NCBI RefSeq assembly: GCF_025398255.1
Contig: NZ_JAODNW010000003.1
Span: 62,001 to 126,000 of the forward strand
Direction: 5' to 3'
Length of the DNA stretch: 64,000 nt
DNA from: Chelativorans intermedius
GTDB taxonomy: Bacteria; Pseudomonadota; Alphaproteobacteria; Rhizobiales; Rhizobiaceae
Made by a program: the position numbers and the translations under genes. Below are positions 16,975-25,079 of this stretch, in pieces; position 1 is the first letter of the stretch, and each line of letters begins with the position of its first letter. The notes beneath the pieces are model-generated. The model saw nothing but the letters and a program-made list of their open reading frames with translations, was not told the DNA's origin and did not search any database.

Positions 16975-19203
16975 CTATTGTATCTGGTGGCCGAACGAGC
17001 CGGTGTCGAAGCGCACGCCGCGTGCCGCCAATGCCTGCAGAACGTCCTTGCGCATGCCGAACAGGGCCACCGTGCCGTTCACCAGAAGCAGAATCTTGTC
17101 CACATGGTTGAGCAGCGCCGGGCGCTGGGTGATGGTGATCACGGTGATCTTGTTCTGCTTGGCATGCTTGAGCGCGCGCAGGAGAGCGGCCTCGCCGGCG
17201 CTGTCCAGATTCGAGTTCGGCTCATCCAGCACGACCATGCGCGGATTGCCGAAAAAGGCACGGGCCAGCGCGACGCGCTGCTTCTGCCCGCCGGAGAGGG
17301 GCGAGCCGTCGGCGGCCACCATCGTCTCGTATCCATGGGGCAGGGTGGCAATCATCTCATGCACGTCGGCCAGGATCGCCGCTTCGTATATCTGGGCATC
17401 GGTGGCGTCCTCGCGCATCCGCGCGATGTTGGCCTTGATGGTTCCGGGGAAAAGCTGCACGTCCTGCGGCAGATAGCCGATGTTCTCGCCGAACTGTCGC
17501 TGGTCCCAGTTGCGCAGGTCCATGAGATCGAGCCTGACATTGCCGGATGTGGGCAGGATGGAGCCGACCAGCATCTTGCCGAGCGTCGTCTTGCCGGCGC
17601 CGGAGTTGCCGATGACGGCGAGAGAGTCGCCCGGCGAGAGGGCGAAGGAAATGCCGTTGAGGACCACGCGCTTGGTTCCCTGGGGCACGTAGAGAAGCCG
17701 CTCCACGTCCAGCCGCCCCTCCGGGCGGGGCAGGTTGAGGCGCTCGAAATTGAGGGGCGACGCCTTCAGGAGGCCGGCAATGCGGCCGTAGGAGGCGCGC
17801 GACTGGGTGTACTGGTTCCAGCCCTCGATGGCACCTTCGATGGGGGTCAGTGCCCGCCCGGCGATGATGGAGGCAGCGATCACCATTCCGCCGGTCAGCT
17901 CACCCTCGATCGCCAGATAGGCGCCCCAGCCCAGCATGGCCACCTGGGTCAGCAGGCGCGAACCCTTGGACATGGCGGCAAAGACGATGTTGCGGTCCTG
18001 CGCGACCACCTGCGCCTTCAGCGAACTGGCCGTGTCCCGCCCCCAGATCTGAACCGCCTCGGGGATCATGGCGAGCGCGTTGATGATCTGCGAATTGCGG
18101 GACATGGAGTCGACGTGAAGATTGGCCTTGACCTGGGCGTTGTTGGCTTCGCCGAAGGGGGCAGCGGTGGCGCGCTGGTTGATGAGGGTGAGAGTGAGAA
18201 GCACCAGCGCGGTGAAGATGACGATGGAGCCCAGATGCGGGTGAATGAGGAACACCGCCAGGATGAAGAACGGCGCAATGGGTGCATCGAGGAACGAAAG
18301 CAGCGTGCGTGAGACCAGGAAGGAGCGCACCTGCTGAAGATCGCCCAGGGTCTGGTACTCCTTGCCGTTTCCATTCAGGGAGGCGCGTGCGGCGGCGCTG
18401 AGCACGGGGGAGCCGAGTTGCGTGGCAAATTCCACGGCCGTGCGCATGAGGATGAAGCGCCGGATGGCGTCGAACATGGATTGCAGGACCACGGCGCCGA
18501 CGATGACGATCGTCAACATGATCAGCGTGTCGATCGACCGGCTGGTGAGAATCCGGTCCGAGATCTGAAAGAGATAGATGGGGATGGCCAGCACCAGCAC
18601 GTTGCTGGCGATGGTGAAGATCATCACCACCACCAGATTCCTGCGCACCGCCGTCAGGCCGGCTTTCAGGCTGGCCGTGAAGTCGACCGGCCCCAGGCGC
18701 TTGTGGAACACGCCGGGATCCTTTCCGCCCGGCCCCTTGCCGCCGCCGGAATGGGGCACCTTGTCCTGCGGGCGCTGGCGTGCCGTGATCGGCCCGCGGT
18801 CTCCCTCGATCGTCACCATCCCTTCCGCACGCGGCGTTTCCCGCACCTGCGGCCGCGGCGTCTCCTGCTTGCGCTCGGCGTGGGCATCCCGCGGCCGCGC
18901 CCCTTCCGCAGGGCCGGCCGCATGATCGGCCTCCGGCGGCCTCTGCGGGCGCTCCGGCTCCGTGGGGCGTGGCGACCGGCGTTCCCCGCCGGCCTTGTCC
19001 TCTTCGCTGCCTGCCATCCTCACGAGCGCATCCACCGCGCGATGGATCTCCGCGAAGGTTTCCTCAACCGCGCTTTCATGGGGGCGGAGAAGACTCGAAA
19101 GGCTTTCGCGCTTTCGGGTTTCCTGCCCACCCTGGGCAGGTTGGGATTTCGGCGTGACTTCTTCGCCGGTCGACCTGGCAGTGCGGTCTGCATATTCGGC
19201 CAT
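16975..19203 (-). CDS. type I secretion ABC transporter ATPase/permease with long N-terminal extension
   Basis: This is the inner-membrane motor of a type I secretion system, 742 residues. Residues 1-165 are a charged, Pro/Arg/Glu-rich, probably disordered extension that resembles neither a C39 peptidase nor a C39-like domain. The PrtD-type core follows: six helices (about 186-455), Walker A GNSGAGKT (532-539), Q-loop Q580, LSGGQ (636-640), Walker B MVVLDE (656-661) and D-loop SNLD. The H-loop His is replaced by Gln (Q693 in ITQRP), which would be expected to alter ATP hydrolysis. PrtD relatives are about 570-600 residues. It lies directly downstream of two candidate cargo genes. Confidence 0.9.
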   Translation of the reverse strand: MAEYADRTARSTGEEVTPKSQPAQGGQETRKRESLSSLLRPHESAVEETFAEIHRAVDALVRMAGSEEDKAGGERRSPRPTEPERPQRPPEADHAAGPAEGARPRDAHAERKQETPRPQVRETPRAEGMVTIEGDRGPITARQRPQDKVPHSGGGKGPGGKDPGVFHKRLGPVDFTASLKAGLTAVRRNLVVVMIFTIASNVLVLAIPIYLFQISDRILTSRSIDTLIMLTIVIVGAVVLQSMFDAIRRFILMRTAVEFATQLGSPVLSAAARASLNGNGKEYQTLGDLQQVRSFLVSRTLLSFLDAPIAPFFILAVFLIHPHLGSIVIFTALVLLTLTLINQRATAAPFGEANNAQVKANLHVDSMSRNSQIINALAMIPEAVQIWGRDTASSLKAQVVAQDRNIVFAAMSKGSRLLTQVAMLGWGAYLAIEGELTGGMVIAASIIAGRALTPIEGAIEGWNQYTQSRASYGRIAGLLKASPLNFERLNLPRPEGRLDVERLLYVPQGTKRVVLNGISFALSPGDSLAVIGNSGAGKTTLGKMLVGSILPTSGNVRLDLMDLRNWDQRQFGENIGYLPQDVQLFPGTIKANIARMREDATDAQIYEAAILADVHEMIATLPHGYETMVAADGSPLSGGQKQRVALARAFFGNPRMVVLDEPNSNLDSAGEAALLRALKHAKQNKITVITITQRPALLNHVDKILLLVNGTVALFGMRKDVLQALAARGVRFDTGSFGHQIQ

Positions 19204-19224
19204 GAAGCCCCCCGAAATGATCCA

Positions 19225-21213
19225 CTATCCGATCATGGTCTGCAGACCGTCGGCCTGTCCGTGATCGGGATCGAAGTTTCCTGCGTAGCCATAGTCCGCC
19301 TCTTCGGCGTCCTGCAGGTCGTCATCCAGAAAGACGACCGCCTCGCTCACCAGGGCATCCGGGTCCTGAAAGCCGACCTCCGGATCGGTGGAGATGATGT
19401 TGGCCTGAATGAGTATTTCGTTGGAGTAATGCCCCTCACCGACATAGGTCTTGCCCAGCGAGTCGAGATCCATGATGGCCGCATTGTTCAACAGCGCGTT
19501 GCCGCCGGTGCTGACCGACCAGTCCGCCTCCGGGTGGGGATCCGTCGCGTGCATTGCGAGCGCCACCTGGTCGCTGTCGCCCAGCATCGTCGTCTGCTTG
19601 ACATATTGCACGTTGATGAGGTCGCCGGTGATGTGCAGCACGCGCAGCGGGCCAAATCCCGCAAAGGCGGGGTCGGAAAGGACACCGTCGCTCAGCTCCT
19701 GGTCGCCGCCCGCCAGCTTCTCGCCCGTCTCCCTGTAGTGGGAGGGCAGGGGGTCGAAGCGGTCGGCACCGCCCACATTGTAGATGTAGGCTTCGTTCCA
19801 CAGGAGATTCCCCGAGGTGGAGATGGAACCCTGGCCGGTGGTGTCGAAGCCGGACACGGTGCCCACAAGGTCATCGTCGATCAGCACGTTGAGCTGGTGG
19901 ATGATGTTCGCGTCGTAGACGTTTCCGCCCACGATGATGAGATCGTAGGCGAAGCCGAGCTCGTAGATCGACACTTCGTTGAAGGCGAAGTTGTCGCCCG
20001 AGGAGACGCGCGTGGTGACACCCGAGGAAGAGAGAATGCCGACATCGTTGTCGGTCATGTAGGTGAACTGCTGCAACCAGTTCACGATCATCAGGTCGCC
20101 GCTGACCTCCTTGATCACCCAATGCTGCGGGAAAGCGCCGGCAGGCTGGCCCGACTGGCTGCCGTCCGAGGTGTCGAAGCGGTCGAAGGTGGCGATGTTG
20201 AATGCCTGCGACGGCGCGGTGTCGTGCCACCATCCGCCGAGGGTGGGGGAGAGCTGGTCGTTGTCGCTCCAGGCGTTGATCTGGATTGCGGCATTGAGCT
20301 CGATGTGCTGGCCCATGACCGCCGTCACCGTGGAGCCTGTCCACAGATTCTGGAGAACGGCGTTGTTGACGATGGTGTTGCCGCCGGTGTCTACCTTCAC
20401 CGAGACGTCGATGTCCGCGCTGCTTTCGGAAAGCGTGGTGCTGGTGGGAAGGCTCTCTTGCGTCTCTTCCTCTTCTTCCTCCTCGAGGGTGAAGTGGTCT
20501 TCGAGCTTCGGCGCTTCCTCGACCTTCGCGCCGTCGAGGAAGGTGCCTTCGAGCGTCGTCGATTTCTCGACGGTCAGCTCCGTCCCGGCAGCCATCTCCT
20601 CAGGGGGCGCTTCCGGCGTGTCCTGGAGGAGCTGGGAGGCCGTGATGACGAATGTTGCAAGCTCCTGCGCCGTGCCGGCAATCTCAAGCTCGCCGATCGG
20701 AGAGAGGCGCCCCGCAAGGCCGGCCAGCGCGATTAGCTGCGCGTCGCTGATGGGCGAGGCCGCGAAAAACAGGCCATGCCCGCCGACGCCGAAATAGTCG
20801 TTGTCCGAAAGGCTGATGCCCTGGTGAAGGTAGTTGGCGACGGAGCCGAGCGTCTCGATCTCCGGCAGGATCCGGTGAGAGACGCCGCTGGCGGCGAACT
20901 CGGGGAGATAGCCGGTGTTGACAATCCGGCTAAGCTCGCCTTCCGGGATCCGCGGCGGCTCGAAGCCGGCAAAGGTCCAGGGGTGGAAGGATACCCAATC
21001 CGGCAACGGGGCCTTGTAGACGAGCGCCGGATCGTAGCCCAGGAATTCGTAGGAGGTGAAGAAGTCCGGCGATAGAACCGGCAGATCGGGCGCCTCCGGG
21101 TTGTCGGAGGGTGCCGCCGTGAACGCGTCGTAGGATTCTCTTTGCCGCGCTTCTTCGACAATGGTCGCAAACAGGCCGATGAAGTGAGCGATGGCTTCCG
21201 TGATTCTGTCCAT
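19225..21213 (-). CDS. acidic repeat protein, candidate type I secretion cargo
   Basis: I do not recognise a named family. The 662-residue product has no Sec signal. Residues 1-25 form an amphipathic helix, 60-195 a Pro/aromatic-containing region, and 200-265 an acidic linker with a run of seven Glu near 244-250. From about 275 to 612 there are repeats of two kinds: GGN-x4-N-x-A-x-I (starting near 277, 406, 467 and 570) and a unit of about 20 residues, G-x(4,7)-N-x-I-x-Q-x-N-x(4)-D-x-D (near 300, 371, 428, 530 and 591). The C-terminus is acidic. Placement before the type I ATPase (21 bases) suggests secretion. The ATG at 21213 is preferred (AAGGAGAAGG upstream); 21243 is an alternative. Confidence 0.72.
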   Translation of the reverse strand: MDRITEAIAHFIGLFATIVEEARQRESYDAFTAAPSDNPEAPDLPVLSPDFFTSYEFLGYDPALVYKAPLPDWVSFHPWTFAGFEPPRIPEGELSRIVNTGYLPEFAASGVSHRILPEIETLGSVANYLHQGISLSDNDYFGVGGHGLFFAASPISDAQLIALAGLAGRLSPIGELEIAGTAQELATFVITASQLLQDTPEAPPEEMAAGTELTVEKSTTLEGTFLDGAKVEEAPKLEDHFTLEEEEEEETQESLPTSTTLSESSADIDVSVKVDTGGNTIVNNAVLQNLWTGSTVTAVMGQHIELNAAIQINAWSDNDQLSPTLGGWWHDTAPSQAFNIATFDRFDTSDGSQSGQPAGAFPQHWVIKEVSGDLMIVNWLQQFTYMTDNDVGILSSSGVTTRVSSGDNFAFNEVSIYELGFAYDLIIVGGNVYDANIIHQLNVLIDDDLVGTVSGFDTTGQGSISTSGNLLWNEAYIYNVGGADRFDPLPSHYRETGEKLAGGDQELSDGVLSDPAFAGFGPLRVLHITGDLINVQYVKQTTMLGDSDQVALAMHATDPHPEADWSVSTGGNALLNNAAIMDLDSLGKTYVGEGHYSNEILIQANIISTDPEVGFQDPDALVSEAVVFLDDDLQDAEEADYGYAGNFDPDHGQADGLQTMIG

Positions 21214-21243
21214 CTGCGCGGCACCTTCTCCTTTGGGGAGCAT

Positions 21244-21299
21244 CGGGCTTCAGCCCGCTCCCGGGCGTTGAGGACTGCGCGGGGGGTCCCGCGCAGTCC
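21244..21299 (-). promoter_or_regulatory. two intercistronic hairpins between the two cargo genes
   Basis: GGACTGCGCGGG (21272-21283) pairs exactly with CCCGCGCAGTCC (21288-21299) around a 4-base loop. Closer to the next gene, CGGGCT (21244-21249) pairs with AGCCCG (21252-21257). No T-run follows in the direction of transcription. The strong stem directly after the Gly/Asp-rich gene fits partial termination or 3' stabilisation that would make the first cargo more abundant than the rest of the operon. Confidence 0.55.
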
Positions 21300-21321
21300 A
21301 TTCGCTTGGTGCGGCTTGCGC

Positions 21322-23079
21322 TCAGGCGTCGTCGTCCTCACCCACAACCGTGTTGGTGAGGCTGCCTCCGACCACGGTCATGTCGATCGCGTTCTGCTGG
21401 AGGTTGGCCCCCATCACGATCTCCTGGTTGAAGGCGCTCGTGTTGACGATTGCGTCAGCGGTGGCCGTGCTGGTGCCGGTGACGATGCCGTCGTCACCAT
21501 TGTTGGAGCCCCAGATGCCGCCATTGCCGCCATTGCCGCCGTCGCCATTGGTGGCGAAGCCGCCATTGCCGCCGTCGCCGCCATCACCGGAGAGCGCCCA
21601 GCCGCCGTAGCCGTCGCCGCCATAGCCGTCGGCCCAGGCTCCGCTCAACGCGGCACCGCCATCGCCACCGCCGGCCCAGGCATGACCGCCATCGCCGTCA
21701 CCGCCGGCGGCCCAGCCGCTCATGGCGTCTCCGCCAAGGCCGCTGCCGCCGTTGCCGCCGTCGCCGCCTACGCCGAACCCGGCACCGCCGCCGGCACCTG
21801 CGCCAAGCCCTGCTCCGGCAGCATGGCCGCCATCGCCACCGTCGCCGGCGTTCTTGGCGTCGCCGCCGGCGCCGCCGTCGCCGGCATCGCCGCTGTCGCC
21901 GCCTTCGGAGTCGCCGCTGTCACCGGCATCGTCGGCATCGCCGCCGAAGTTCAGGATCGGAATGCCGGCGAAGAAGGCATCGACACCGTCGCCGCCTTCG
22001 GAATCGCCGCCGTCACCCGTGTTCCCGGCATCGCCAGCTTCGGAGTCGCCGCCGTCTTCGCCGTCACCGGCCGTGTTGTCGCCGCCGTCGTCGCCGTCGC
22101 CGGCCAGAGCCGCACCGACGCCAAGGCCGAGACCGAGGCCGAGACCGACACCGGCACCCAGGCCGCCGTCGCCGCCCTTGCCGCCGTCGCCCTTGCCGCC
22201 TTCAGCCTTGCCGCTGTCGCCCTTGCCGCCTTCGCCCTTGCCGCCGTCGGCCTTGCCGCCGTCGCCTTCGCCGCCGGCCGCGATGCTGACCGCGAGGCCG
22301 CCATCGCCCTTGCCGCCGTCGCCGAAGCCGCCGAAGGCATCACCGCCATCGTCGCCGTCGCCGCCATTGGCCTTGGCCTTGGAGCCGCCGTCACCACCCG
22401 AGCCACCGGCATCGATCCCGTCGTCGGCATGGGCAAAGCCGCCATCGGCATCGATTTCCTGCTTGAAGTAGTCGTCGTTCTCGACTTCGGCGTTGTAGAG
22501 CTTGTCGTCGTCGGAGATGTTGGCGTTCTGGCTGATCACGTTGCCGACATCATTGCCGGCGCCGTTGAGCGAGCCCGAAAGAACATTCTCGAAGTTCACG
22601 TTGAACATGCCTTCGATGGTGTTCTTGAAGCCCTTCATGTCGATGTCCGCGAAGTCGTCATCGGTGGGCATGTAGCCTGAAAGGTCCACACCAACGCTGA
22701 CGTCGACATCCACGTCGGTCTTGTTCTCGTTGATGCTCTTGTTCAGGTTGAAGTTGGCGTTGCCATTATGGTTGCCGTTGTGATTGCCATTATGGTTGCC
22801 ATTCAGGTTGGCATTGAGGCCGATGCTCTTTGACGTCGCATCGGCTTCGCCCGCACCGACACCCACACCAAGCCCGGCACCCACGCCGATCCCGGCGGAG
22901 GCGTTCGTGTTGCTGTTGGTATTGGTGCTATCCTGGGACTGATGCTGGCCTTGACCCTGACCTTGCGCCTGTCCCTGAGCCTGACCTTGGCCCTGGCCCT
23001 GTGTCTGATCCTGCTCCTGAGAGCGTCTCCTATGCATTGTCGTGACCTTTCGTCGAGGCCGCGACAGCTTGACCTTCAT
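21322..23079 (-). CDS. Gln/Asn/Gly/Asp low-complexity protein, candidate type I secretion cargo
   Basis: No named family recognised. The 585 residues start basic ([11 protein letters not shown]) with no Sec signal. Segments follow in order: Gln-Gly/Gln-Ala dipeptides (26-47), Asn/Thr-Ser (50-60), alternating Gly-Val (62-77), four NGNH units (93-107), a non-repetitive stretch (112-210), then about 300 residues of GGDGG, GDGGK and GGDAG-type repeats, and a 55-residue non-repetitive tail ending VVGEDDDA. GGxGxDxUx RTX nonapeptides are absent. The tail ([20 protein letters not shown]) resembles the repeats of the next protein. AAGGAG precedes the ATG. It is first in the secretion operon and may be a surface or matrix protein. 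Confidence 0.75.
   Translation of the reverse strand: MKVKLSRPRRKVTTMHRRRSQEQDQTQGQGQGQAQGQAQGQGQGQHQSQDSTNTNSNTNASAGIGVGAGLGVGVGAGEADATSKSIGLNANLNGNHNGNHNGNHNGNANFNLNKSINENKTDVDVDVSVGVDLSGYMPTDDDFADIDMKGFKNTIEGMFNVNFENVLSGSLNGAGNDVGNVISQNANISDDDKLYNAEVENDDYFKQEIDADGGFAHADDGIDAGGSGGDGGSKAKANGGDGDDGGDAFGGFGDGGKGDGGLAVSIAAGGEGDGGKADGGKGEGGKGDSGKAEGGKGDGGKGGDGGLGAGVGLGLGLGLGVGAALAGDGDDGGDNTAGDGEDGGDSEAGDAGNTGDGGDSEGGDGVDAFFAGIPILNFGGDADDAGDSGDSEGGDSGDAGDGGAGGDAKNAGDGGDGGHAAGAGLGAGAGGGAGFGVGGDGGNGGSGLGGDAMSGWAAGGDGDGGHAWAGGGDGGAALSGAWADGYGGDGYGGWALSGDGGDGGNGGFATNGDGGNGGNGGIWGSNNGDDGIVTGTSTATADAIVNTSAFNQEIVMGANLQQNAIDMTVVGGSLTNTVVGEDDDA
21500..22450 (-). repeat. GCC/GTC-type triplet low-complexity DNA inside the Gly/Asp-rich gene
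   Basis: The plus strand is dominated by degenerate gccgccgtc and gccgccatc units that encode Gly-Gly-Asp on the minus strand. Units are imperfect and codon-varied, so the array looks selected at protein level and not like a recent pure microsatellite expansion. It is prone to length variation and misassembly. Confidence 0.75.
22762..22809 (-). repeat. four 12-bp tandem units encoding NGNH-type repeats
   Basis: Four consecutive 12-base units based on GCCATTATGGTT (22762, 22774, 22786, 22798), the second and fourth with substitutions. They encode the Asn-Gly-Asn-His stretch of the first cargo gene in frame, so unit gain or loss would keep the frame. Confidence 0.8.
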
Positions 23080-23695
23080 TCATCTCCTTGAGGGCCTTCG
23101 CTGCGCGCGGATTTCATCTTTTCGTCGTTCGGTTTGGCGCTCGGACGCGCATCGACGCGGACGCAACGCCTCAGTCTCCATGTTCAATTTTCTGTGATCG
23201 CGGCCCTCCCTTCTGTGGGACGGTGGCGGGACGTGAACCCTCATCGCTACGCGTGACTGGATGCGGCGCGGGTCGTCCGGATCGCTTTCCGTTCCCTGTT
23301 TTGAAGGGAGCAGTGTGTCGCCAGCAGAGAGCCGGCAGAAGACGCCACTTCGAGCTAGTCCGTGCGTTTAGGCGGGAAACCTTTCCCCGCACGGACCGTT
23401 AGTAATGTTCATATGGGCGTTACTTCTCGCTGTACTGAAATGAAATTGACAGCAAATTCCTTCCAGTACCGATCAGTACGCCATCCAATACCAAGAGTTA
23501 ATTTCGAGGCCGGCGCTCATTAATAATTTGTGATTGCTTGTCAGCTTTCATGGCAACCCTTGGGGACGCCACAAAATTGATAGACCGTTCGGCCTATTTC
23601 GGGTTCTGCTGGTTTGGTCTATATTTAGTTAAGGACGGAACGAAAGGGACAATCCCGAACATGGTGTTCGGTTCAGGGGCGGGAGGCGTTTCCCC
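23080..23695. promoter_or_regulatory. 616-bp divergent control region of the secretion locus
   Basis: No convincing gene lies here. The half nearest the LuxR-type gene (about 23400-23650) is clearly AT-richer than the surroundings. Inverted repeats seen: GTCCGTGCG (23358-23366) with CGCACGGAC (23388-23396); ATAGACC (23580-23586) with GGTCTAT (23616-23622); and CCGAACA-N3-TGTTCGG (23655-23671), which would form a hairpin about 25 bases before the LuxR start. GTAC repeats flank GATC at 23466-23479. The region most likely holds both divergent promoters and regulator binding sites. Confidence 0.6.
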
Positions 23696-24541
23696 ATGAT
23701 GCAGCGTGAGAGTAGTGCGTCCGCAGGCAATCATACTAGACTGACCATTCAAGGTCCTATCGAATCCACTTACAGGCGAACTTTGCTTTTCATCGCTCCG
23801 CCAGGCAGCGTTTCCGATTCAATGATGGCGGCGGTGGAACGGGAGTTCGGCTGGATTTCTGCTCACAACGTGCCGGAGGCGCGGCTGGCCTGCACCCGTT
23901 TCGGCGCGGAGGTGCAGCTCATCCTCGTGGATGCCAGGCTGCTTGGCGATTTCAACGCCCATGCGGGCGCGCTGGCGGCGGTGCATCCCTATGCGGCGAC
24001 CGCCGTCATGGCGCCAGCGCCGGACGATTTTGGCGCTGGGCTGATGCGCAGCCTCAATCTCCACACGGCGCGCGGCGTCCTGCCGATGGATGTGAATATC
24101 GACATCTGGCTCTCCATCATAAGGATCATGCTGAAAGGGGGGAAATATTTCCCGCCTGCCATGTACTCGCGGCTGCGGTACCTGGAGACGGGGGGTCATG
24201 ATGTGCCGATTGAAGATCGTCCTGGTGGCCACTCCGAGCAATGGAGCAGAACGATGGACGAGCTGACCGTGCGCGAATTGGAAGTACTCGCGATGGTGGC
24301 CCGCGGACATCAGAACAAGATCATCGCGGCGGATCTTGGTCTGTCGGAGCATACCGTCAAGATTCACATCCACAACATCATAAGAAAGCTGGGCGTTCAC
24401 AACAGGACCGAAGCGGCGGCGATCTATTTCGAATATGTCAACCGCCGTCAGCCCGATGGTGGACAGGATCAGGAAGGAGAGGAGAGCAGCGAAGCCGGCC
24501 AATCTCTGGATGCCACCGGCAAGAGAGCCGCTGGCCTGTGA
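23696..24541 (+). CDS. LuxR-family regulator with degenerate receiver-like domain
   Basis: The 281-residue protein has a C-terminal LuxR helix-turn-helix (about 188-245: LTVRELEVLAMVARG, then KIIAADLGLSEHTVKIHIHNIIRKLGV). The N-terminal half (about 28-160) resembles a response-regulator receiver: LILVDARLL could hold the acceptor D79, and MLKGGKYFPP matches the usual linker to LuxR output. The acidic pair after beta-1 is missing (LLFIAPPG) and the conserved Lys is not evident, so phosphorylation is doubtful. It faces the secretion operon across an AT-rich region and is its likely regulator, in the manner of CsgD-type matrix regulators. The last 30 residues are acidic and disordered. Confidence 0.85.
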   Translation: MMQRESSASAGNHTRLTIQGPIESTYRRTLLFIAPPGSVSDSMMAAVEREFGWISAHNVPEARLACTRFGAEVQLILVDARLLGDFNAHAGALAAVHPYAATAVMAPAPDDFGAGLMRSLNLHTARGVLPMDVNIDIWLSIIRIMLKGGKYFPPAMYSRLRYLETGGHDVPIEDRPGGHSEQWSRTMDELTVRELEVLAMVARGHQNKIIAADLGLSEHTVKIHIHNIIRKLGVHNRTEAAAIYFEYVNRRQPDGGQDQEGEESSEAGQSLDATGKRAAGL

Positions 24542-24553
24542 AACCTTCATCCC

Positions 24554-25039
24554 ATGCCCAAGCTTCAGGAAATCCTGCTGCTGGTCGGGCAGCTCAACTA
24601 TACGTGGACGAACACCGAAAGCCTGCTCATCTATCTGATAGCCGGCTTGGCGCGTGTGGATAAGGAGACGGCGATCGTCATCTTCCTGACGCTGAACACG
24701 CCGCGCGCCAGAATCGATCTCGTCGAGAGGCTGGCGAAAATGCGCTCCACGCCGGTTTCCTGCCGGCAGGAAATCCTCGCCATCACCAGGAAGCTCTCAA
24801 AGGAAGCCGGGCTGCGCAACAAGTTCAATCATTGCATCTATTCGTTCGATCCCGAGAGCGGGCGCGGCATCACGCAGCTCATGCGCATTTTTGAAAGCAA
24901 GGACGAGATCAAATACGGAAAGGTGGAGAGCCTGGACGAGACGGAGATCGAGCGAATAAGGAAAAGCATCTCCGCCCTGGTTGAAATCAACAAGGCCATC
25001 TGGGCGGTCTCGGGAAAATACGGCTTTCCGACAGGCTGA
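24554..25039 (+). CDS. hypothetical helical protein downstream of the LuxR regulator
   Basis: I do not recognise a named family. The 161-residue product is predicted largely helical, with a hydrophobic start (LQEILLLVGQLNYTWTNTESLLIYLIAGL) and a central ITRKLSKEAGLRNKFNH segment. It has no signal peptide and no obvious catalytic motif. It begins 12 bases after the LuxR stop, so cotranscription with the regulator is likely and a role in the same circuit is plausible. No strong ribosome-binding site is visible before the ATG, which also suggests coupling to upstream translation. Confidence 0.7.
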   Translation: MPKLQEILLLVGQLNYTWTNTESLLIYLIAGLARVDKETAIVIFLTLNTPRARIDLVERLAKMRSTPVSCRQEILAITRKLSKEAGLRNKFNHCIYSFDPESGRGITQLMRIFESKDEIKYGKVESLDETEIERIRKSISALVEINKAIWAVSGKYGFPTG

Positions 25040-25079
25040 CCGCCCGCCCGCGCCGCGGCGGCTGGACGGGAGCGCCGTC

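Noticed and set aside
21322-22400. RTX calcium-binding nonapeptides in the Gly/Asp-rich protein
   Set aside because: Occasional GGDGDD matches occur, but the hydrophobic position of GGxGxDxUx is Gly and there is no nine-residue period.
21500-22450. CRISPR-like or microsatellite array
   Set aside because: Units are short, imperfect and in frame with a Gly-Gly-Asp coding pattern; there are no spacers of constant length.
23088-23402. Possible small gene in the divergent control region
   Set aside because: Composition is Arg/Gly/Cys-rich without codon-position bias, there is no ribosome site, and both strands are similarly open; treated as non-coding.
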